A stretch of DNA of 64,000 nucleotides from Curtobacterium pusillum (GTDB taxonomy: Bacteria > Actinomycetota > Actinomycetes > Actinomycetales > Microbacteriaceae): positions 1,798,001 through 1,862,000 of the forward strand of contig CP018783.1 of NCBI GenBank assembly GCA_002025645.1, written 5' to 3'. Of the stretch, positions 52,479-64,000 are shown one piece after another (positions within the stretch are counted from its first letter, which is position 1; each line of letters starts with the position of its first letter). A model generated the notes under the pieces. That model did no database searches, was not told the origin of the DNA, and worked only from the letters and a program-made list of their open reading frames with translations. The translations under genes were made by a program, and so were the position numbers.

Positions 52479-53293
52479 GCTGTCCCTTCCGCCAGTGCCG
52501 TCGCGCGGTCGATCCATTCTGTCGGATTGGCACCGACACCACGCTGGAAGCGCGCCAGGTACTCGTGGTTGCCGTGGGCGCCGACGATCGGGGACGCTGC
52601 GACCCCGGTCGTGCCGAGTCCGAGGTCCCAGGCGGCCCAGAGCACGTTCATCAAGGCATCGCTCCGAAGCGCCGGGTCTCGCACGATGCCCTCGCGGACG
52701 CCACCGCGACCGACCTCGAACTGCGGCTTCACGAGCAGGACGAAGTCGTCCGCCGGCACGGCCTCGGCCAGCGCGGGCAGCACGATCCGGAGGGAGATGA
52801 ACGACAGGTCGCCGACCACCAGGCTCGTCTCGCCCGCAGCCGGGTCGAGCGCCGCGTAGTCCTCGGCGGTGAGGTTCCGCGCGTTGACGCCCTCGACGAC
52901 CGCGACACGGGGGTCCAGCGCGACGACGGGGTCGAGCTGTCCGTGACCGACGTCGAGCGCCACGACACGACGGGCACCGCGCGCCAGGAGCACCTGGGTG
53001 AACCCACCCGTGCTCGCGCCCACGTCGAGCACCACGCGGTCGCTCGGGTCGACGCCGAACGTGTCGAGCGCGCCCACGAGCTTGCGCGCCGCCCGGGAGA
53101 CCCACTCGTCCTCGGTGTCGACCTCGATCGCTGCCGCCGGCTGGACCGCGGCGGAGGGCTTCACGACCGCGGTCCCGGCCACCGTCACGCGCCCGGCCTG
53201 GATCAGCTTGGCAGCTGCCGTGCGGGACTTCGCGAGCCCGCGGGCGGCCACGAGGGCGTCGAGTCGGACGGGCGACGAGACCTGTCCGACCAC
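52475..53293 (-). CDS. tlyA: TlyA rRNA 2'-O-methyltransferase
   Basis: This 272-residue enzyme methylates 16S and 23S rRNA riboses; loss gives resistance to capreomycin-type drugs in mycobacteria. An N-terminal S4 domain (RLDALVAARGLAKSRTAAAKLIQAGRV) precedes a FtsJ-like SAM fold with LDVGASTGGFTQVLL near 88 and VVGDLSFISLR. The GTG at 53293 gives the normal length. It overlaps nadK by four bases and lies 7 bases after the small gene at 53301. Confidence 0.92.
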   Translation of the reverse strand: MVGQVSSPVRLDALVAARGLAKSRTAAAKLIQAGRVTVAGTAVVKPSAAVQPAAAIEVDTEDEWVSRAARKLVGALDTFGVDPSDRVVLDVGASTGGFTQVLLARGARRVVALDVGHGQLDPVVALDPRVAVVEGVNARNLTAEDYAALDPAAGETSLVVGDLSFISLRIVLPALAEAVPADDFVLLVKPQFEVGRGGVREGIVRDPALRSDALMNVLWAAWDLGLGTTGVAASPIVGAHGNHEYLARFQRGVGANPTEWIDRATALAEGTA

Positions 53294-53300
53294 GGAGTCG

Positions 53301-53459
53301 TCAGGCACTCGCGGTGCCACCGCTCTCGAGCCGGGTACGCAGCTCGTCGTGGAGCGCGGAGAACGCGTCGGCGCGATCGGGCAACGGGAGCGCCTCGACC
53401 GCAGCGGTGCGCTGGGCGAAGTCGTCGGGTCCCTGCTCGTCGTTCGGCACGTGGCCCAC
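53301..53459 (-). CDS. Small protein between HAD phosphatase and tlyA
   Basis: This 52-residue protein ends ALPLPDRADAFSALHDELRTRLESGGTASA, a helical stretch. GTG at 53459 or 53450 are possible starts. The placement, one base after the HAD stop and before tlyA, fits a small protein I associate with this locus in actinobacteria (from memory). No function is known. Confidence 0.6.
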   Translation of the reverse strand: MGHVPNDEQGPDDFAQRTAAVEALPLPDRADAFSALHDELRTRLESGGTASA

Positions 53460-53460
53460 G

Positions 53461-54462
53461 CTACTCGCCGCCGTACAGCTTCGGGTCGACGTCGAGACCG
53501 TAGATCGCCAGGCCGGACTCCCAGATGAGTGCGGTCCCCGCACGCAGCAGGTCGATCGCGTCGCCGTCGTCGAGCACCCGTACGACGTGCCCGCGCATCG
53601 CGACCGTGACGTCGCCGACGGTGGCGTAGCGGGTGCCGTCCGGGTCCTCGCGCCGGATCGTCACCGGGTACGGCTCGGACAGGCCACGGAGGTCGTCGAG
53701 GATGTACGTCGGACGCGAGCGCTGGTCGGCCGCGAGGACCTGCTTCGCCTTGTCGATGCCGGTCAGCACGAGGACGCTCGGGATGCCGGCGTCGTTCGCG
53801 CCCTTGATGTCGGTGTCGAGTCGGTCGCCGATGAACAGCGGGTGTTCGCCGGCGAACCGGGCGACGGCCGCGTCGAAGATCGGCCGCTCGGGCTTGCCGG
53901 CCACGACCGGCATCCGGCCGACGGCCTGGTGCACGGCGGACACGAGCGTGCCGTTGCCCGGCGCGATGCCGCGCTCGACCGGGATCGACCAGTCCATGTT
54001 CGTCGCGACCCAGGGGATCTCCGGGTCGGCGAGCGCGAACGACGCCTCGGCCAGGTGCGTCCACCCGAGGTCGGGCGAGAACCCCTGGATGACGGCTGCC
54101 GGGGAGTCCTCCGCACTCGTCGTGACGGTGAAGCCGGCGGCCTCGACGATGCTGGTCAGCCCGAGGCCGCCTGTGACGAGGACCGTCGACCCCGCCGGGA
54201 CGAGGGTCTCGAGCAGACGCACACCGGCCTGCGACGAGGTCACGACGTCGTCCTCGGAGACCTCGAGCCCGTAGCGCTCGAGGTGCTCCGCCACGTCGAG
54301 CGGACGCCGCGAGGCGTTGTTCGTGATGTAGCCCACACGCGCGCTCAGCGACGCACGGGTCAGCGCCTCGACCGCGTGCGGGATCGCGTTGCGCCCGCGG
54401 TACACGACGCCGTCGAGGTCGGTGAGGACGACGTCCACACCGTCCGTCGGCGGCTTCGGCAC
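53461..54462 (-). CDS. HAD-IIA phosphatase
   Basis: This 333-residue protein of the HAD superfamily (NagD/phosphoglycolate-phosphatase-like) has motif I DVVLTDLDGVVYRG near the start, GYITNNASRRPLD as motif II, the VVAGKPERP motif III and FIGDRLDTDIKGANDAG motif IV. The family dephosphorylates small metabolites; the substrate is not shown. The GTG at 54462 lies one base past the TPR-gene stop, so I use it rather than the long upstream frame. Confidence 0.9.
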   Translation of the reverse strand: MPKPPTDGVDVVLTDLDGVVYRGRNAIPHAVEALTRASLSARVGYITNNASRRPLDVAEHLERYGLEVSEDDVVTSSQAGVRLLETLVPAGSTVLVTGGLGLTSIVEAAGFTVTTSAEDSPAAVIQGFSPDLGWTHLAEASFALADPEIPWVATNMDWSIPVERGIAPGNGTLVSAVHQAVGRMPVVAGKPERPIFDAAVARFAGEHPLFIGDRLDTDIKGANDAGIPSVLVLTGIDKAKQVLAADQRSRPTYILDDLRGLSEPYPVTIRREDPDGTRYATVGDVTVAMRGHVVRVLDDGDAIDLLRAGTALIWESGLAIYGLDVDPKLYGGE

Positions 54463-54463
54463 G

Positions 54464-56257
54464 TCAGTCGGCTGCTGAGCCGTCGACGTCGGTGGGGTTG
54501 TCGTCGTCGAGTTCCCCGGGCTCGTCGCCTGCGGGTTCGTCGTCGCCGGGCTCGTCCCCGAGGGGCTCGTCGGACTCGTCGGCGAGTTCGGCGTCGGGCT
54601 CGTCATCGACTGCTCCGGCGAGCTCGTCTCCTTCGACTTCGAGCGTTTCCTCGACCACATCAACTGTCTCCCAAGCGTTCTCGTCGGCGACCTCGGCGAG
54701 GGCCTCGGCAGCGCGATCGACACGGGCCCACCACTCGTCGGCCTCGTCCTGACGGCCGAGCTCCTCGAGCGTGGCCGCGTAAGCACTGTAGAGCGCCGGG
54801 GACCAGGTGTACGCAGTGGACGGGTCGAGCTGTGGAATCTCCAGCTCGCCGAGTGCGGCTGTGGGATTCCCGAGGTCGAGTCGGGCGCCGGACATGGCGA
54901 TCGCCAGCTCGACCTGCACGGGGGTGTCGAGCGCAGCGCGGTCGACGGACCTCCCCAGCTCGAGCGCGCGTTCCGGGCGGCCCAGGCCGCGCTCGCAGTC
55001 CACCATCATGGGCAGCTGGTCGTTGCGACCCGAGATGCGCCGGTACGTGCGCAGCTCGCGGAGCGCCGTGGCGAAGTCGCCGAGGCGGTACGCGGTGATC
55101 GCGGCGGTCTCACGGACGACCCCGACGCGGCCGGCACGACGAGCGGCGCTCAGTGCGTGCTGGTTGGCGGTCTCCGGGTCGTCGTCGACGAGCATCGCCG
55201 CCGCGACGAGGTGACGTGCCACCCAGTCGGCGTTGTCCTTGCTGAGGGTCTTCAGCTCGGCGCGAGCGACCTTGTCGAGGTCACGCGCGTCGATCTCCTC
55301 GGGGATCTCCGGGTCGTCGTGGCGCGGGCGGATCGACTTCGTGCCGTACGGGTCGCGGTCCTCCCAGTCGTCGCGCGAGGACTCACCGAACCGAGCACCG
55401 GCGTGACGGCCGCCGTCCCCGAAGCGCTGCCGGTCGTCACGGCCGCCGCGGTCACGGTCGGGACCACCACGGAACGGACGGTCACCGTCACGACGCGGAC
55501 GATCGCCGTCGCGAGCCGGGCGGTCCGAACGGAACGGACGGTCGCCGTCGCGACGGGGACGGTCATCATTGCTGCGGAACGGACGATCGCCATCGCGACG
55601 CGGGCGGTCAGAGCCGCCACGGAACGGACGATCGCCATCACGACGCGGGCGGTCGTCGTTGCTGCGGAAGGGACGGTCTCCGTCACGACGGGGACGGTCA
55701 CCATCGCGTGCAGGACGGTCCGAACGGAACGGACGGTCACCATCACGACGCGGACGGTCAGAGCCGCCACGGAACGGACGGTCACCATCACGACGCGGGC
55801 GGTCGTCGTTGCTGCGGAAGGGACGGTCTCCGTCACGACGGGGACGATCACCATCACGTGCGGGACGCTCCGAACGGAACGGACGGTCACCATCACGACG
55901 CGGACGGTCATCGTTGCTGCGGAAGGGACGGTCACCGCCACGAGGACCATCACCACGCGGCGGCCGGCTGGAGTCGTCACGATCCCCGCGCCAGGCGGGT
56001 CGACGTCCACCATCGCGGAACGACCGGTCACCGTCGCGGAACGGACGCCCGCCATCGCGAGACGGGCCTCCGCTGCGGGCCGGACGATCGCCGTCACGAC
56101 GAGGGGCGTCACGACGCTGCCCCTCACGACGCTCGAAGTCACGAGGACCGGACGACCAGCGGTTCCCACCGTCGCGCCGAGGACCCCGGTCGCCATCACG
56201 GCGAGGTCGGTCTCCGCGGTCGCCGTCGTTCCGCCGCTGATCGTCGTCGTTCGCCAC
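54464..56257 (-). CDS. R/D/G-rich disordered protein with TPR-like domain
   Basis: This 597-residue protein has two unlike halves. Residues about 1-310 are a low-complexity stretch built of a DRPRRDGDRPFR unit with RGG-like variants (GGSDRPRRDGDRPFRS). Residues about 330-530 form helical TPR-like repeats (NADWVARHLVAAAMLVDDDPETANQ, then LGDFATALRELRTYRRI and GRPERALELGRSVDR). The tail from 540 is strongly acidic. Opposite charge in head and tail suggests self-association or RNA binding (inference). AGGAG sits 5 bases before the GTG. Downstream of the rrn operon on the same strand. Confidence 0.75.
   Translation of the reverse strand: MANDDDQRRNDGDRGDRPRRDGDRGPRRDGGNRWSSGPRDFERREGQRRDAPRRDGDRPARSGGPSRDGGRPFRDGDRSFRDGGRRPAWRGDRDDSSRPPRGDGPRGGDRPFRSNDDRPRRDGDRPFRSERPARDGDRPRRDGDRPFRSNDDRPRRDGDRPFRGGSDRPRRDGDRPFRSDRPARDGDRPRRDGDRPFRSNDDRPRRDGDRPFRGGSDRPRRDGDRPFRSNDDRPRRDGDRPFRSDRPARDGDRPRRDGDRPFRGGPDRDRGGRDDRQRFGDGGRHAGARFGESSRDDWEDRDPYGTKSIRPRHDDPEIPEEIDARDLDKVARAELKTLSKDNADWVARHLVAAAMLVDDDPETANQHALSAARRAGRVGVVRETAAITAYRLGDFATALRELRTYRRISGRNDQLPMMVDCERGLGRPERALELGRSVDRAALDTPVQVELAIAMSGARLDLGNPTAALGELEIPQLDPSTAYTWSPALYSAYAATLEELGRQDEADEWWARVDRAAEALAEVADENAWETVDVVEETLEVEGDELAGAVDDEPDAELADESDEPLGDEPGDDEPAGDEPGELDDDNPTDVDGSAAD
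55420..56060 (-). repeat. Degenerate ~33-36-bp coding repeats in the R/D/G protein
   Basis: The DNA behind the RPRRDGDRPFR unit repeats many times with cassettes such as RSNDD, RGGS and RSDRPARD in different order. Blocks of more than 100 bases recur (compare 55600-55730 and 55765-55870), so the gene likely changes length by recombination or slippage. Confidence 0.7.
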
Positions 56258-56412
56258 CGTTGCTCCTCATTGCGTGCCCGAGCTCGTGCCCGGGCGATCG
56301 TCCGCTGTGTCGTTGTGTTGGCGCCGCATCGGTCACCCGTTGCTCGTCACCCAGTCCATCACGAACCGGCGCACGAGTCGAGTGACCCACGGCAGAAACA
56401 GAAGTAGCCACC

Positions 56413-56460
56413 GGCCTCCCGAGAACGAGGGTCTCCCCTGCGAGTTCTCGATGGAGGGCC
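56413..56460. terminator. Terminator of the rrn operon
   Basis: CGAGAAC (56420-56426) pairs with GTTCTCG (56444-56450), extended by GGCCTCC/GGAGGGCC outer arms, about 30-70 bases past the 5S end on the leftward path. Confidence 0.6.
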
Positions 56461-56486
56461 GATGGCCACATCTTCTATCTACGTTA

Positions 56487-56606
56487 AGTCCGGCGGCGTC
56501 CTACTCTCCCACAAGGTCCCCCTTGCAGTACCATCGGCGCTGAGAGGCTTAGCTTCCGGGTTCGGAATGTGACCGGGCGTTTCCCTCTCGCTATGACCAC
56601 CGGAAC
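56487..56606 (-). rRNA. rrf: 5S ribosomal RNA
   Basis: Reading leftward, the gene begins GTTCCGGTGGTCATAGCG and ends near CGCCGCCGGACTT, about 120 bases, the normal 5S length. GGTACTGCAAGGGGGACC in the middle is typical of actinobacteria. It closes the rrn operon, 133 bases past the 23S end. Confidence 0.93.
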
Positions 56607-56706
56607 ACCTTCGACCCAATCCTGGATCAAAACCGTTCCTTCAGTTAGCTGAAGTATTCAGTTTGATTCCCGATCGTCTGTCGGGAACCACAAAGTGGAC
56701 GCGAGC

Positions 56707-56724
56707 CCCACACCGAAGTGTGGG
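56707..56724. other. Processing hairpin between 23S and 5S
   Basis: CCCACAC-CGAA-GTGTGGG is a perfect stem with a stable tetraloop. It is probably part of 23S/5S processing. Confidence 0.5.
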
Positions 56725-56739
56725 AAATAATTGTGTTGT

Positions 56740-61824
<5,085 letters not shown>

Positions 61825-62263
61825 AAAATACAGACCCAACACCCGAAGGCATCAGACCGAGTTGATTCCGACTGTTGACTGTCTACTGACAATCTTCAAT
61901 CCAAAAGGAATTGTCTCCGACGATCACAACCGAAGTTGATCACGCACGGGGTCAATAAATTGGCATTGACAATGTGCACGCTGTTGAGTTCTCAAGGACC
62001 AGACGCACTCCCCACTCGACCCCGAAAGAGGTTCCGCCAGAGAGGCTTTCGTTCTTGGTTTGACCACCAGTGTGTCGTCGGACCCTGAGGTCCAGTGGCT
62101 CATCCCGTAGGAGAGAACCGGTGGAGTAGTCATCCTAGGCGTCGAAGCGATCCAGCGCAAGGCCAGATCTGAACTTCAGTGGAGGATGGTCCCGCTTGAG
62201 GGCCGGCGTGCTCTGGGCTTTCGCTCCAGCCGCTCCGCCGCACCTTTGGGGTGACGAGTAAGA

Positions 62264-62293
62264 ACTATACGCAGCGTTCGGCGGGTGCGCCAA
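62264..62293 (-). promoter_or_regulatory. rrn promoter
   Basis: On the leftward strand TTGGCG (62293-62288) and TATAGT (62269-62264) are 18 bases apart, about 440 bases before 16S. The GC-rich TTCTTACTCGTC after it fits a discriminator and start site. Confidence 0.6.
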
Positions 62294-62348
62294 GACGGGC
62301 CACATCCCGGGCGTGTCGCGTTCTGCAACACGTGCGGCCTCAACGCAG

Positions 62349-62383
62349 CGATGCCCGGCTCCCACGAGGGGAACCGGGCATCG
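62349..62383. terminator. tyrS terminator
   Basis: CGATGCCCGG-N15-CCGGGCATCG forms a perfect 10-base stem, 14 bases past the tyrS stop, separating it from the rrn promoter. Confidence 0.8.
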
Positions 62384-62397
62384 ACGGGCGAGGACGA

Positions 62398-63711
62398 TCA
62401 GGAGAGCGTCACGCCGGCGAGGGTCTTCTTGCCACGACGGAGCACGAGCACTCCCCCGGGCAGGGCCAGGTCGGACAGCGGTGCGGTCGGGTCTTCGGCG
62501 CGGGCGTTGTTCACGTAGACCCCGCCCTGGTCGATCGCCCGTCGGGCCTCACCGAGGGACTTCACGAGTTCGGTGTCGACGAGCGCGCGGGCCACGTCGG
62601 CATCGCCGGGCAACGCCACCGATCCCGGGAGCTCCGCGATCGCCGACCGGAGGGTGTCCGCGTCCAACGCACCGAGGTCGCCGTTGCCGAACAGGGCCGC
62701 CGAGGCATCGATCGCCGCCTGGGTGGCTTCGGTCCCGTGCACGACGGCCGTCACCTCGAACGCGAGGGTCCGCTGGGCCTCGCGCCGGAAGGGTTCGTCC
62801 GCGACGGCCTGCTCGAGGCGCTCGATCTCCGCCCGCGACAGGAACGTGAACTGCCGCAACCGGGCGATCACGTCGGCATCCGCCGTGTTGAGCCAGAACT
62901 GGTAGAACGCGTACGGCGACGTCATCTCCGGGTCGAGCCAGATGGCGTTGCCCTCGCTCTTGCCGAACTTCGTGCCGTCGGAGTTCGTGATCAGGGGCGT
63001 CCCCAGCGCGTGCACCGTGGACCCCTCGGTACGCCGGATCAGTTCCGTCCCCGAGGTCAGGTTGCCCCACTGGTCGGAGCCGCCGGTCTGCAGGGTGCAC
63101 CCGTACTGCAGGAACAGTTCGCGGTAGTCGAGCCCCTGGAGGATCTGGTAGCTGAACTCGGTGTAGCTGATGCCCGCGTCGGAGTTCAACCGTGCGGCCA
63201 CGGCGTCCTTCTTGAGCATCGAGTTCACGCGGAAGTACTTGCCGATGTCGCGCAGGAAGTCGATCGCAGACAGCGGCGCCGTCCAGTCGAGGTTGTTCAC
63301 CAGCCGGACGCCGTTCTCGCCGTCGGGGCTGAGGAACCGGGACACCTGCCCCTGCAGACGCGTCACCCACTCCCCCACGGTCTCGCGGGTGTTCAACGTC
63401 CGTTCCGCCGTCGGTCGCGGATCGCCGATCAGTCCGGTGGACCCGCCGACCAGGGCGAGCGGCTTGTGCCCGGCCAGCTGGATGCGGCGCATCGTGAGCA
63501 GCTGCAGCAGGTTGCCGCAGTGCAGGGACGCGGCCGTCGGGTCGAAGCCGCAGTAGTAGGTGATCGGCTCGCCGTCGAGGGCCTCCTTGAGTGCCGTCTC
63601 GTCGGTGGAGACGTGCACCAGATCGCGCCAGCGCAGTTCGTCCCAGACCGAGGCGAAGGTCGGGTCGTTCTGCTGGCGCGTCAGGACATCGTGAGCGGAT
63701 TCACTGGACAC
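62398..63711 (-). CDS. tyrS: Tyrosyl-tRNA synthetase
   Basis: This 437-residue class I synthetase charges tRNA-Tyr. The HIGH-like motif is SLHCGN near 62-67 in YYCGFDPTAASLHCGN, the KMSKS equivalent is KFGKS (near 240), and the C-terminal S4 domain is present (ARRAIDQGGVYVNNARA). TyrS from bacteria of this type is usually 420-440 residues. It starts with GTG. The 69-base repeat lies upstream. Confidence 0.96.
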   Translation of the reverse strand: MSSESAHDVLTRQQNDPTFASVWDELRWRDLVHVSTDETALKEALDGEPITYYCGFDPTAASLHCGNLLQLLTMRRIQLAGHKPLALVGGSTGLIGDPRPTAERTLNTRETVGEWVTRLQGQVSRFLSPDGENGVRLVNNLDWTAPLSAIDFLRDIGKYFRVNSMLKKDAVAARLNSDAGISYTEFSYQILQGLDYRELFLQYGCTLQTGGSDQWGNLTSGTELIRRTEGSTVHALGTPLITNSDGTKFGKSEGNAIWLDPEMTSPYAFYQFWLNTADADVIARLRQFTFLSRAEIERLEQAVADEPFRREAQRTLAFEVTAVVHGTEATQAAIDASAALFGNGDLGALDADTLRSAIAELPGSVALPGDADVARALVDTELVKSLGEARRAIDQGGVYVNNARAEDPTAPLSDLALPGGVLVLRRGKKTLAGVTLS

Positions 63712-63736
63712 CCAGCCATCGTAGCGGCGAGCGCGG

Positions 63737-63805
63737 GCCTGGGCCCACGCCGCCGGTTCCGGCGCGACGCGCCAGCGGCGGGCCGGCCGTGCCGGTGGGG
63801 AGAGG
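63737..63805. repeat. 69-bp dispersed repeat, copy 2
   Basis: Same sequence as 37936-38004 apart from CG for AC in the middle. It lies between tyrS and the glycosylase gene, just past the glycosylase stop on its reading strand. The following GCGCGGTGCGGGTCCGTC resembles a fragment of the 42-base palindrome. Confidence 0.85.
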
Positions 63806-63820
63806 CGCGGTGCGGGTCCG

Positions 63821-64000
63821 TCAGTCGAGGGCGCCCTTGTGACGTCGGTACGTCGACACCGTCGGGTCGCCCGTGAGCCAGAAGCGCCAGGGGAACTGCG
63901 CCCCGCCGGCGATGCCGCCGACGCCGGTCCGCGGTCCGCGGCCGATCCGCAGGACCGGACCGGTCCCCGACGGCCCAGCGAGGGTCTCCGACAGGAGTTC
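63821..64000 (-). CDS. 3-methyladenine DNA glycosylase (C-terminal part)
   Basis: The last 59 codons read [11 protein letters not shown] and then [25 protein letters not shown], ending [18 protein letters not shown]. The GPRTGV-G and [14 protein letters not shown] stretches are typical of the AAG/Mpg family, which removes alkylated purines. The gene's 5' end lies beyond base 64000. Confidence 0.85.
   Translation of the reverse strand, partial: ELLSETLAGPSGTGPVLRIGRGPRTGVGGIAGGAQFPWRFWLTGDPTVSTYRRHKGALD

Larger units (their letters stand above)
61825..62397 (-). other. rrn leader and upstream region
   Basis: These 573 bases upstream of 16S hold no gene. A second boxA-like TTGAGAACTCAACAGCGTGC lies at about 61981-62000. 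A promoter is proposed at 62264-62293. The tyrS terminator is at 62349-62383. Confidence 0.7.

Overview
The window is high-GC actinobacterial chromosome. Gene content and order point to the family Microbacteriaceae, with a Curtobacterium-like organism most likely (inference). The supporting signs are class Ib nrdHIEF, the run tlyA-nadK-recN-pyrG-Nudix-xerD, an rrn operon with no tRNA in the 16S-23S spacer, many GTG or TTG starts, and probable leaderless genes. No CRISPR array and no tRNA gene were seen.

Layout. 1-6525: a catabolic cluster (amidohydrolase, FAH-family hydrolase, DUF3500-dienelactone hydrolase fusion, FAD monooxygenase fused to an NTF2-like domain) with a MarR regulator, probably for an aromatic compound. 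6526-19872: an accessory island, visibly AT-richer than its flanks in its transposon part. It holds a Tn7-like transposition module (tnsA, tnsB/tniA, tnsC/tniB, and a large tniQ with zinc ribbons and a C-terminal HTH) and two inverted copies of an HTH plus small-protein module. Beside these lies a translationally coupled three-gene operon encoding a metallo-beta-lactamase-fold protein, an E2-E1-JAB triple fusion and a patatin phospholipase. This operon is the best candidate for an under-described anti-phage or ubiquitin-like conjugation system.

19873-24001: nrdF, nrdE, nrdI and nrdH read leftward behind a canonical-looking pair of NrdR boxes. 24235-33011: MFS transporter, aldo/keto reductase, PH-like membrane protein, LysM lipoprotein, RNase H, DUF6458 protein, a decayed GNAT gene, a Ski2-like DUF3516 helicase and a luciferase-like oxidoreductase. 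33012-37936: GH3 beta-glucosidase, MFS transporter and TetR regulator, plus a noncoding stretch rich in operator-like palindromes. 38103-46690: epimerase, methyltransferase with ArsR, drug-type MFS, TIGR02611 protein, DksA-like protein, second luciferase-like enzyme, DUF2510 protein and xerD.

46724-56257: housekeeping block read leftward (DUF1349, Nudix, pyrG, recN, nadK, tlyA, small protein, HAD phosphatase, R/D/G-repeat TPR protein). 56413-62293: one rrn operon (16S-23S-5S, leftward) with promoter and terminator. 62398-64000: tyrS and the 3' end of a 3-methyladenine DNA glycosylase gene.

The intergenic DNA carries a dispersed 42-bp palindrome (five full copies, mostly just after stop codons) and a separate 69-bp repeat (two copies 26 kb apart), so the genome has its own REP-like repeat families.
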